Virus record (IMG/VR): IMGVR_UViG_3300035670_000178
Span: 1 to 64,000 of that record
Reading direction: 5' to 3' (one strand)
DNA from: a virus
Length of the DNA: 64,000 nt
The notes under the pieces were generated by a model. That model was not told where the DNA came from, did no database searches, and was given only the letters and a program-made list of their open reading frames with translations. A program made the translations under genes and the position numbers. Position 1 is the first letter of the stretch; each line of letters opens with the position of its first letter. Positions 22,346 through 30,899 of the stretch are shown here, piece by piece.

Positions 22346-22704
22346 TGAACCTTGACCCTGTATTCAGAAATCTAGGGACGTGGATCTATCTTGTTAGAGA
22401 AGAGGTTGGCGAGCTCGACTATGATACAGGGTTGCGTCCCAAAATTTATAGCTACGAAAGAGTACGTGCGCTAATTGGTCAGAAAAATTTCGGTTTCCAG
22501 TTGCATCTCAATTTGGATGAATCGATGGTAGCTCTGACCAAACAAGCAGACCTCGTGGTTCAAGATCAGGAAGCCTACCGACTTGAAGAGTTGAGTAGTG
22601 CATTTGGAGTTTACATTTACAAGAAAAACAAGGTGACTGGTGATGAGCTTAGATCCATTGTGGATGGCATCGCTTCAAAAAGCAGCCACGAAACATTTTC
22701 TTAA
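22345..22704 (+). CDS. Head-tail connector region protein
   Basis: 119 residues from the ATG overlapping the upstream stop (TAATG). Contains YLVREEVGELDYDTGLRPKI. Lies where head-completion or stopper proteins are normally encoded. Not recognised by motif. Its end overlaps the next gene by about 60 bases. Confidence 0.5.
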   Translation: MNLDPVFRNLGTWIYLVREEVGELDYDTGLRPKIYSYERVRALIGQKNFGFQLHLNLDESMVALTKQADLVVQDQEAYRLEELSSAFGVYIYKKNKVTGDELRSIVDGIASKSSHETFS

Positions 22705-23041
22705 CTACGATCTAGGCGTCCCGTGGGACTTTGACAATACAGTTGAAGGAGATAAAATCTCCGTCAAACTGATTGACTCTAGTCTAACTAAGCTGAACTC
22801 GGAAGAGTCTATGGCTGAGTTTACAGTGCGAATAACTTGCACTGTATCAACGGACGGTCTCTATGACTTAGCCGCCTTGTCAGGTAAAGTAGCTCTTGTG
22901 CTACAAGACGAACTACAAGTTGATGGATCCTGTGCAGCGTCACCGATCCAAGAAGACGTCAAGATAAGTTATTTTGACGAGATTCACGGCTACAAACAAT
23001 CCTTGATGATGAAGAAATTCATCGCAAGACTGCGAGGGTAA
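22643..23041 (+). CDS. Tail-completion region protein
   Basis: 132 residues starting MSLDPLWMASLQKAATKHFL; a mixed alpha/beta protein encoded just before the tail tube, the position of tail terminators. The pattern (helical start, then paired strands FTVRITCTVST) is compatible but not diagnostic. Confidence 0.5.
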   Translation: MSLDPLWMASLQKAATKHFLNYDLGVPWDFDNTVEGDKISVKLIDSSLTKLNSEESMAEFTVRITCTVSTDGLYDLAALSGKVALVLQDELQVDGSCAASPIQEDVKISYFDEIHGYKQSLMMKKFIARLRG

Positions 23042-23042
23042 T

Positions 23043-23543
23043 ATGTACTTTATTTTCGGTTACCTCGATGCGGATGCCCCCATCGAACTTCGTTATTGCA
23101 CCGTTCTCATCGAAGACGGTGCATCGGCCAGCGTTGAGCTTACGTTTGACGACGGTGATTTCTCTTACACGATTGCTCGTGAGTGGAACTACCGCCCCAA
23201 CCGTGGTCGCCTTGGCGCAGCTAATGGTGCTTCGGTCACGCAAGGTGACGATCAGCCGATGTCTCTCAGCTTTGAAGGCCGTTACTCGTTCTTCACTTCT
23301 GTCGCTGACACGAAGCCCAACCAGATCCTATTCAATATCGGCGGCGGTTTCACTTCTACGGACACGCAGAATTGCGCGACCTACGCTGTGAACATCACGC
23401 TGACTTATGAACCTCCCTGCGCGGACAGCGAAACTCTGCTGTTCCGTGACTTCCGAATTGATGAAGGACAGTACGGCATCCGGGACGGCCAGGCGTCGTT
23501 CTCCGGTCGCTGCAACGCAACCGAACCTGAGGTGGTATCTTAA
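23043..23543 (+). CDS. Major tail (tube) protein
   Basis: 166 residues. Leader MYFIFGY, then a beta-rich domain with TFDDGDFSYTIAREWNY and PMSLSFEGRYSFF, phrases seen in siphophage tube proteins. The next gene is a frameshifting chaperone and then the tape measure, the classical order. Should be assembled in hexameric rings around the tape measure. Confidence 0.75.
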   Translation: MYFIFGYLDADAPIELRYCTVLIEDGASASVELTFDDGDFSYTIAREWNYRPNRGRLGAANGASVTQGDDQPMSLSFEGRYSFFTSVADTKPNQILFNIGGGFTSTDTQNCATYAVNITLTYEPPCADSETLLFRDFRIDEGQYGIRDGQASFSGRCNATEPEVVS

Positions 23544-23544
23544 T

Positions 23545-24006
23545 ATGCTGATCAACGGTGAAAAAATCAATGCCCCTTTCCGTAGAGAGATCGTAATCCC
23601 ACGCGTGGAAGGAGACATTGTATTTAATGCCACGGCTGTTTCTGTAGAGCAGAAGTTTCTTGAACTCTGTCCTGTGATCGAGCCGAAAACGCAGAAAGAT
23701 GCAAAAGGCAATATCGTAAAGTATCTTTACGACGATCCCGACTACGTCAAGCGCTCGCAGGAGCGTTTGATGCGCAAGCTGGACCTTCAAGTCATCATGT
23801 CTCTTGAAAATGTCAAGTGGGAGACTGTTGTTCTTGAAGATCCGGAAACTTGGAAGAACTGGAAGACGGAGGCGGTTGAGTCCGGCTTGTCTGATTGGGA
23901 AGTAAACAGTCTTCAGAATCAGGTAGTCGAAACGCTCCAGCCTTCTCGTGAGCTAATCGACGAAATGAAAAAACGTTTTTTAGCTTCACAGGACCTAAAG
24001 GCGTAG
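23545..24006 (+). CDS. Tail assembly chaperone, unshifted form (gpG-like)
   Basis: 153 residues starting MLINGEKINAPFRREIVIPR. Acidic/helical C-terminal part. In lambda-like phages this product, with a longer frameshifted version, coats the tape measure before tube assembly. The site T_TTT_TTA lies at codons 144-146 (23976-23982), ten codons before the stop. Confidence 0.75.
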   Translation: MLINGEKINAPFRREIVIPRVEGDIVFNATAVSVEQKFLELCPVIEPKTQKDAKGNIVKYLYDDPDYVKRSQERLMRKLDLQVIMSLENVKWETVVLEDPETWKNWKTEAVESGLSDWEVNSLQNQVVETLQPSRELIDEMKKRFLASQDLKA

Positions 24007-24197
24007 CGGCTCCTCCCCTCCCTAAGTACCGAACAGTTTTCTATCAAGTCTATAGGGCTTGTGAAAGATTCGGGATAAAGCCCTGGTTGTGGGATGACTT
24101 AGACGTCACGACACAATCAGGGCTTTTAGCTTATGAGGAGATAAGGGCAGATGAGGAAAGCTACCATCCGAACAAAGGTGACGGTCCGCAAGTTTGA
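23545..24197 (+). CDS. Tail assembly chaperone, -1 frameshift product (gpGT-like)
   Basis: Joins frame 0 up to the slippery heptamer at 23976-23982 with the -1 frame to the TGA at 24195-24197. The extension of about 70 residues begins SFTGPKGVAAPPLPKYRTVF and contains KPWLWDDLDVTTQSGLLAYE then EIRADEESY. It looks like the T domain of tail chaperones (W..L......YE.IR..EE). It fully explains the otherwise empty 144 bases between stop 24006 and the next start. Confidence 0.8.
23976..23982 (+). promoter_or_regulatory. -1 ribosomal frameshift site T_TTT_TTA
   Basis: The heptamer is aligned X_XXY_YYZ with the zero frame (CGT TTT TTA), the strongest class of slippery site. GACCTAAAGGCGTAGCGGCT and CCTCCCCTCC follow, which may supply a stimulatory structure; none was clearly recognised. 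Confidence 0.8.
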
Positions 24198-24660
24198 TCT
24201 TCAATACACCGAACAGACGTTCAAAGATGAAGTGCAAAAATTATTCAGAAATGCGGCCATTGAGTTTGTAGAGACGGGCATAAAAAATTTCCCAGCTCTT
24301 ACAGGCCAAGCCAAAGCAGCAGTAATTAATGTTGCCGGTACACTAGGCTTACGAGTAGACTTCGATCCGATGTCTGAGCCTTACTCTGAATACATGCACT
24401 TAAGGCCAGCACTGATTGCTACAGGTAACGATATCCTACGTGGTTACAAAATGGGATCTTCAAAGATCCGTGATTACAAGTACACTGTGGCTTGGGAAAT
24501 TAAGTTAAGCATAACTGCTGCTTCAAATGAGTTCGACTACTTTACTTACTGGGATAATTCCCGTTGGCATTCGATGGAAGCTGCTATAGCTTCCGCCGAA
24601 GCATATGTCAGCCGCCACATGAGCGGTTTGTTGAAAGCGAGGCTTAAGAAAAATGGCTGA
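24151..24660 (+). CDS. Tail-region protein, gp10-like
   Basis: 169 residues. N-terminal part contains ALTGQAKAAVINVAG in a helical context, similar to HK97 gp10-type tail-completion proteins (helix, then TG..). The C terminus has DYFTYWDNSRWHSMEAAIAS. A gene between chaperone and tape measure is an unusual place for this class, so the call is tentative. GGAG lies about ten bases before the ATG. Confidence 0.45.
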   Translation: MRKATIRTKVTVRKFDLQYTEQTFKDEVQKLFRNAAIEFVETGIKNFPALTGQAKAAVINVAGTLGLRVDFDPMSEPYSEYMHLRPALIATGNDILRGYKMGSSKIRDYKYTVAWEIKLSITAASNEFDYFTYWDNSRWHSMEAAIASAEAYVSRHMSGLLKARLKKNG

Positions 24661-27600
24661 TGGATTTGATTATTCTATTTCTATTAAAGGCGGCCAGGAA
24701 GCTCTCACTTTCTTCAATACGTTGAATAACGTATTAGACGACACTTCGGCGACCGCCAGAACAAACGCTGATCGTTTAAATGCGATCGCTAGACGTGCGG
24801 AAGAACTGGCTGCACGCTACAATGACGGTGCAGAGGCAGCGGCTTTATTTTTTAAAGAAGCCGCAGATGGATCTAGCACTTTCATCGAAGCCAATCTTAA
24901 AATGACCAAGGCTCAAAAAGCCTTAACGAGGCGTACGGCTCAAGGTCTCGACGTTGCTGAAGCGATACGGCGTACCCTCGATCAGCTTACAAAAGAATAC
25001 GAGCAGCAAAACACCATACTAGTTGAAGCTGCAAAAGCTGGTGAAGCCGTAAATGCTTCTCAGAAAAAAGTAGCAAAGTCTACAGGTGAAGTCTCTGAGG
25101 CTCTCGAAAAAGTACCTCTCAACATTTATGCTCAGATGGCTGCTGAAGCTAAGGAAGCTCAAGAAAACATTGAAGCATACCATAAAGCAAATGCTGAATT
25201 TATGGATGACTTCGAGCGTAGACAAGCCGCTGCTCAGCTTCATACAGACGACGCTGGTGCTATTCGTCAAGTCATAGAGATCAACGAAGAACACGAGCGT
25301 ACGCGCCAAATAATGCTTAAGTCTTACTTGGAGCAAAAAGATCAGCTAGAAGCTATACGGAAGCAAGAAGAAAAAGATGAAAAAGAACGGCTAAATGCAA
25401 TTAAACGTGAAGAAAAAGCTCGTCAGAAAATGTACGAGAATATTTTCACGTCTAGAGAATCTTTGCAACAAGAAAAAGATATCGATGAGTACGGTAGCAT
25501 TGATCTTGCTAAGCAAGCACGTATGTATCAAGATCTTTTTGGATCAGCGGCTTCAGTAAAACAAGAAAGAAAAGCAGAGACAAAGCTGATCGAAGAAGAA
25601 ATGGCAGCTTTGAAAGCCAAAGAAGACTTGGCTGACCGTATCACTGCGGATTCTTGGGCTAGATACGTAGAAGAAGAAAAAGCTACAGAGGCTTTTGTGG
25701 AAGCCAGTATCAAGTCCTATAATAAGATGCATGCTGCTTTCATGAAGAATGTCGCCGAAGAAGAAGCAGCAAACGAGAAGAAGTTTCAAGAAGAACTTGC
25801 TTTGGCTAAGAAGTTTTTGAAATTTCAAGATGATGTCGCTAATGGTGCAAAATCTAGGCAAAGTCTTGGAAGTACTTCAGCGGCTGATCTTGTTGATGTT
25901 TCCCGCGGAGAAACGATCGTTAACCGTGAAGACGACGGTTCGGAACGTTACCGTCGAATGTCTGAAGCTATAGCAGACTACCGAAATCAGCTTACTCTAG
26001 CTCAAGCTATGAAGACTCGATTCATCGGGACTGCAAAAGACGCTAATGAAGTAATTAAAGATTTCACTCTTTCCTGGCAGACCATGGGTCGAATCATGGT
26101 TGCTCAGGCATTCAATGAAGTCTTTTTTGCGATGCAGAACGGCATTCGTGGTGCCGTCAGCGAAGCCACTGAACTTTACAAAGTCGTAGCTGAAATTCAG
26201 ACCATCGTCGATCCGGCTATGAGGACTCTTGGCGACTACTACGCTTCGTTGGAAGCAATTATTCAAGCATCCAACCAGCTTAACTTTGCCCCAGATGACG
26301 TAGGTCTTGCTTTTTATGAAACTCTGTCCAATCAGATTGGCGATAGCGTTGGAGAAATCCAAAATTTCATAAAAGAGTCGGCCAACCTTGCGAAGGTGAC
26401 AAGATCAACTCTTGCAGATTCGTCTGACGCCATTTCGTCGGTGATGAACGCTTTCAATCTCAGTTTGTCTGACACTAACAAGATTGCATCTGAACTGTTT
26501 TCAGTTGTAGACTTGGGTCGTGTTAAGCTCGAAGAGATTGCAAATCACATCGGTAACGTTGCTGTACCTGCTGCTCAGCTAGGTCTCACGATGGAAGATC
26601 TGTCAGCTTCGCTGGCCACGATCTCTATTGCGGGTATCCCTGCTAGCGAAACTATGACTTTGCAACGTAACTTGATGTATAAGTTGATCGACCCCACTGA
26701 AAAAATGACAGAGCTGATAAAAAGTTGGGGTGTTGACTCTGCGGATGCTGCTGTTCAAACTTTTGGTTTCTTAGGTATCCTTCAAAAGTTAGATGAAGCC
26801 GCCGCCAAAGGTAGTGAAGAGTTGGCCGGCATAGCTGGTACGACGCGAAGTTACCGTGGTATCCTGGGCCAAATTGGCACTAACCTTGAAGTTTACGAAA
26901 AGGCATTAGAGGCTACTAGGAAGGCGCAAGAAAACTACAACGAAGTTGTCGCAAAGTATGTTGAAAATCCAGGGGAACAGTTCTCCAAGCTCCAACAGCA
27001 AATCTCAAACGAAATGCTGCAAATGGGTCTTCGGATCGTAGAACTTGTTAACTATTGGGATAACTTGTTTGGAAAGACTGAAGACGGCAATAGAGCTTTG
27101 GCTGTGGCTATAGGCTATATGACAAAGCTCACTATGACGGTTACGGCTGGTGTTGTTGCTTTTCTTGTACTAGAAACAGCCATCGGCGCAGTCACACGTG
27201 CTCTTCTCGCTTTGAGCGTAGCGGAAAAGACAGTTACGACAATCTCAGGTATTGGTCTAGCTATTTCAGCTTTGATCGGCACAGTGACGTTGGCAACAGC
27301 TGCCTATGCTACTTTCTCGGATAGCGCCACGAAAAGTCTTTCCAGAATTAAAACTGCTGCCGCCGAAGCCAACAAAGATGTGGCAAAAAGTTTTAAAGAA
27401 GGAATCATCGGGGCTACAGATCAGTTGGTCGGTGGTCAAATGACTACGATCAATGACAATTTGAAAGATATGGCTGCTTACCTTCAAAAGGTAAATGAAG
27501 CTGCGAAAAGCCAAGAAGCGAAAAAAGCGTTTGAAGATCTAGAGGCTTCTTTGAATCTATTCATCGATGCTTTGGGCGGTGATGAAGCCTCTCAGAAAAT

Positions 27601-30205
27601 CACCCATCTATTCAAGTCTGCAAGTGAACTTCAGGACATCTACGGAGAGTCCGTTTGGTACACTAATGACGCTTTGAAAGAAGGAGCTGATCTTCACGAA
27701 AAGAATGCAAATGAAATGGAGCGTGAGCTTGATCTTCTTAGACAGCAAAGAGACATGGTTCTTGATCTAGCTGCTGCTAATAGATTGGCTTTGGCTCAGA
27801 GCGTAACTGAAAGAAATATTTCGGCCATCGCAGATCCAAAAGCCAGAGGCGTAGCACAGTTTAGGGCTGCTCAAGATGCCGCCTATCAAGCAGCCAACGT
27901 CGCCGACCCAGAAGAATCGCGTAAGCTCTTTGAAATTGCTAGGAAATTCCTAGCAGATTCAGAACGCAGTGCCTACGAATCTGGAGCTTTCGGAAATCTT
28001 CAAGCCCACATTTCTTTCTTCAATCGACAAGAATCTGAGCTTTATGCTTTGCAAGAGCGTAGGTTGCAAGCAGAATACAATGCAATCGACGCTCAAAGTG
28101 TCAGTCTTCAAAAACAGCAACAAGAGCATAAAGAAAGTCTTGACTGGTACAACAAAGAATCAAAGCTACGCGAAGAAAGATTGCAACAGTACGATCTTGA
28201 GCTTAAGTATCTCCAAGAGTATGTCAGACTGCGCGATCAAACTCTTAACAATAAAGAGCTTGGTGTCGACGAGCAAGTCCAAAGACTTAAAACTCTCAGA
28301 GATCAAGCTGAGATGGGCTTGAATGACATCAACGCTGGCGATCAAACCCGTGCAGCGTTTGCCCGTGAGTTCAATAAGACAGACCAGGAACTTCTAGGTT
28401 CAGCCGTATCTGCCGCCCAGACTCAAACTGCTATGGGTGCTAAAGATATTAAAGAAAAACAAAATGCACTTGATAGGGTTACCGATGATTTTGGGACGTC
28501 ATTAACAAACGCTGCCGCAAAAACAGAAGAAGCCATAAGAATCATTGCTGAGTCGGCCAAAGAACTTTATCGCTACGAAGGTCCGGCAAACGAGTACAGA
28601 AAACCGTCTGAAGTTTCTGAAATAGATACAATATTGTCTGAGTTTATTGCACTCAGAGATAGAGCTCAAACTGACAAATCTTTCACACCTCAAGATTACG
28701 AAGCATCGCTAGGTGCTCTGCAAACAAGGCTGGAAGATTTTATTAACCGAACTGGAACCGGATCGGACGATGCTAATTCTGCTTTGGCACTTGCTAAAGC
28801 AAATCTATCTCAGTTAGGGATTTTGAAAAACAGCATTGACAATCTCACGCAAGAAATTGAAAAGCAGACAAAAGCTCTAATTGAGTATAGTAATCGTTTC
28901 GTCGGCCCGGACGTTGACTATAGTCAAGGTGTCGGTTCTTCTGAAGCAGAAGAAATGTATCTCGCTGAAGAAAGTTCAACTGAAAAAAAGTTTTGGGAAA
29001 GAACAGAAGAACAGTGGAATAAATTCTTCGATCTGGCGCTAAATACTATAAGCACAAAAGCTGCCAAATATTGGGGAAGGGTTCCTAAAGCCGGCGGTCT
29101 TGCAAACTACCAAGCTCATGCTATGAGTAGTTTCACTCAAGAAAACTTTGACGATCCGGCCAATATGCAGAAAAAGATAAATAATCTAGTAGCTTCTGCT
29201 GAAATGGCCAATCCGTTAGCGTATAATAACAATACTCAAATGGGCGCTAACTTGAAATCCTTTTTGCAAGAAGATATGACAAACAAACAGCAAACTGGAA
29301 ATCAACCTTTTGAAAACTTGCCCAATCTAAATGAAACTTATCACAGATTTCAAGATCTTGGTCGCATAGCTGTAGAAGCGATGGCTGATGGCGCTACGAT
29401 AGCTATGGAGCAGGCACCTGCACCGGCTCCAGAGCAGGAAGCCCTGCTGTCGCAAGAACAAGCGCAAGCTAAGCAGAAGCAAACTATTCTAGATCAGGAA
29501 ATGGCAAATGCTCAGGCTCAAGCTCAGCGTACCAATCTCGAACCCTACATGTCTTACACAGATCCGCAAGGTAAGATAAACGGACAACCTGCTGTTGACG
29601 CTCTGGGGCCTGATCTTAAAGGTCCTCTAATTAACGGCCAACCTATGACAGATTTCTTGCCTGAAAGACACAATCAAGTATCTTCTGGCGGCTTTATAGA
29701 TGGCGTCCCTGCTGGATACATGACAAACGAAATCCAGAATGGAGTTAGTTGGGGAGCACAACAGTCGATCCCGCAAGCTATGGAACAAGGATCTATGTCT
29801 GTTCGTCAGGCTATTGTTGACGGTATGGCTCAAGCCTTCCGCGAAAATCAGATGAATCAAGGTATGATGAACTCTGAAGATCGTTATTACGATTATAGCC
29901 CTCGCAGATTTGCAAAAGGCGGACCTGTTGGCACAGACACGATCCCCGCTTGGCTTAGCCCTGGTGAGTATGTAGTGAATGCAAAAGCCTCTAAAGAAAA
30001 CTTTAGTTTGCTTCAGGCAATCAACTACGGTGGCGGAATGAAACGCTACTCACAAGGCGGCCCCGTGACGAGCAGCCAATCTTTCAGCAACACTTTCCAC
30101 ATTACATCTGCTAATCCGAATATGCAAGCATCGAATATCGCGACTGCACTGCGTAGGCAGATCGCACAAGGTAAGGCAACACTCTCAAAGAGAAGGCCCT
30201 ATTGA
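24653..30205 (+). CDS. Tape measure protein
   Basis: 1850 residues. Sets tail length and is probably released during DNA entry. Long coiled coils occupy residues about 30-420 and 1000-1350. A hydrophobic region around 820-890 (VVAFLVLETAIGAVTRALLA) is typical of tape measures. TSxxTMTLQRN-like phage-tail core sequence (IPASETMTLQRNLMYKLIDP) lies near residue 665. The C terminus (FAKGGPVGTDTIPAWLSPGE) is a phrase often found at tape-measure ends. At about 1.5 angstrom per residue a tail near 0.28 micrometre is expected (inference). Confidence 0.95.
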   Translation: MADGFDYSISIKGGQEALTFFNTLNNVLDDTSATARTNADRLNAIARRAEELAARYNDGAEAAALFFKEAADGSSTFIEANLKMTKAQKALTRRTAQGLDVAEAIRRTLDQLTKEYEQQNTILVEAAKAGEAVNASQKKVAKSTGEVSEALEKVPLNIYAQMAAEAKEAQENIEAYHKANAEFMDDFERRQAAAQLHTDDAGAIRQVIEINEEHERTRQIMLKSYLEQKDQLEAIRKQEEKDEKERLNAIKREEKARQKMYENIFTSRESLQQEKDIDEYGSIDLAKQARMYQDLFGSAASVKQERKAETKLIEEEMAALKAKEDLADRITADSWARYVEEEKATEAFVEASIKSYNKMHAAFMKNVAEEEAANEKKFQEELALAKKFLKFQDDVANGAKSRQSLGSTSAADLVDVSRGETIVNREDDGSERYRRMSEAIADYRNQLTLAQAMKTRFIGTAKDANEVIKDFTLSWQTMGRIMVAQAFNEVFFAMQNGIRGAVSEATELYKVVAEIQTIVDPAMRTLGDYYASLEAIIQASNQLNFAPDDVGLAFYETLSNQIGDSVGEIQNFIKESANLAKVTRSTLADSSDAISSVMNAFNLSLSDTNKIASELFSVVDLGRVKLEEIANHIGNVAVPAAQLGLTMEDLSASLATISIAGIPASETMTLQRNLMYKLIDPTEKMTELIKSWGVDSADAAVQTFGFLGILQKLDEAAAKGSEELAGIAGTTRSYRGILGQIGTNLEVYEKALEATRKAQENYNEVVAKYVENPGEQFSKLQQQISNEMLQMGLRIVELVNYWDNLFGKTEDGNRALAVAIGYMTKLTMTVTAGVVAFLVLETAIGAVTRALLALSVAEKTVTTISGIGLAISALIGTVTLATAAYATFSDSATKSLSRIKTAAAEANKDVAKSFKEGIIGATDQLVGGQMTTINDNLKDMAAYLQKVNEAAKSQEAKKAFEDLEASLNLFIDALGGDEASQKITHLFKSASELQDIYGESVWYTNDALKEGADLHEKNANEMERELDLLRQQRDMVLDLAAANRLALAQSVTERNISAIADPKARGVAQFRAAQDAAYQAANVADPEESRKLFEIARKFLADSERSAYESGAFGNLQAHISFFNRQESELYALQERRLQAEYNAIDAQSVSLQKQQQEHKESLDWYNKESKLREERLQQYDLELKYLQEYVRLRDQTLNNKELGVDEQVQRLKTLRDQAEMGLNDINAGDQTRAAFAREFNKTDQELLGSAVSAAQTQTAMGAKDIKEKQNALDRVTDDFGTSLTNAAAKTEEAIRIIAESAKELYRYEGPANEYRKPSEVSEIDTILSEFIALRDRAQTDKSFTPQDYEASLGALQTRLEDFINRTGTGSDDANSALALAKANLSQLGILKNSIDNLTQEIEKQTKALIEYSNRFVGPDVDYSQGVGSSEAEEMYLAEESSTEKKFWERTEEQWNKFFDLALNTISTKAAKYWGRVPKAGGLANYQAHAMSSFTQENFDDPANMQKKINNLVASAEMANPLAYNNNTQMGANLKSFLQEDMTNKQQTGNQPFENLPNLNETYHRFQDLGRIAVEAMADGATIAMEQAPAPAPEQEALLSQEQAQAKQKQTILDQEMANAQAQAQRTNLEPYMSYTDPQGKINGQPAVDALGPDLKGPLINGQPMTDFLPERHNQVSSGGFIDGVPAGYMTNEIQNGVSWGAQQSIPQAMEQGSMSVRQAIVDGMAQAFRENQMNQGMMNSEDRYYDYSPRRFAKGGPVGTDTIPAWLSPGEYVVNAKASKENFSLLQAINYGGGMKRYSQGGPVTSSQSFSNTFHITSANPNMQASNIATALRRQIAQGKATLSKRRPY

Positions 30206-30206
30206 T

Positions 30207-30899
30207 ATGTTACAGTACAATTTGAGTCTTGTAGCGCACGCGCAACTTGCTGCCACCTTGTCAGACTCTGGTACTACGCTTCAAGTAATGCCTGGACAGG
30301 GGGCTGCTTTCACGCAGCCCCCTGCCATAGGGGTTCTTGCTCGTAGCCGGGCCTACAGGGATCTAGCAGTCGCAGAGCACGTCAAGCTAGTTTCACGATC
30401 CACAGACATCATCACAATCGAAAGAGGAATTATCGGCACTCCACAAGAGTGGCCAACCGGTACTCTTCTTCTAGGGTACTGGTCCCCTGCTCTGCTAGAT
30501 CAGGTCTTTAATAACCTCGATGCGCTTGAGTACACGCTCAATCTCACAGTCGGGGGAGGAAAGCAGAATGTTGTATTCAAACGTACTGGTAAAGATTTCG
30601 CGGCGTCTGCCGGATCTGGACTTAGTGTCAATGTCACTTCTGGCTCTGCTTTTGCAAATTACAAACTAGTCACTACTTTGACTACAACGAATCTTGCTTT
30701 CACAGCGCCAGCCAGCGCAACCCGCATCGACTTGATTCAAGCCAATGCTCTCAAACAAACGGTAGAAGTTAAGCTAGGAACCGAAGGAGGTTCCGCTCCT
30801 TCTGCGGATACTGACTGTATCGGACTCTGGCAAGTAACTACTACGGTAGGCCAGGCAACAAGAATAAGTGGAGACCTAGCCGATGTCCGCGTCTACTAA
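30207..30899 (+). CDS. Tail-appendage protein
   Basis: 230 residues. Helical N-terminal part, then a Gly/Ser/Thr-rich domain (SAGSGLSVNVTSGSAFANYK) of the kind found in receptor-binding or fibre-attachment proteins. No export signal, unlike the next three genes. Specific role unknown. Confidence 0.5.
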   Translation: MLQYNLSLVAHAQLAATLSDSGTTLQVMPGQGAAFTQPPAIGVLARSRAYRDLAVAEHVKLVSRSTDIITIERGIIGTPQEWPTGTLLLGYWSPALLDQVFNNLDALEYTLNLTVGGGKQNVVFKRTGKDFAASAGSGLSVNVTSGSAFANYKLVTTLTTTNLAFTAPASATRIDLIQANALKQTVEVKLGTEGGSAPSADTDCIGLWQVTTTVGQATRISGDLADVRVY

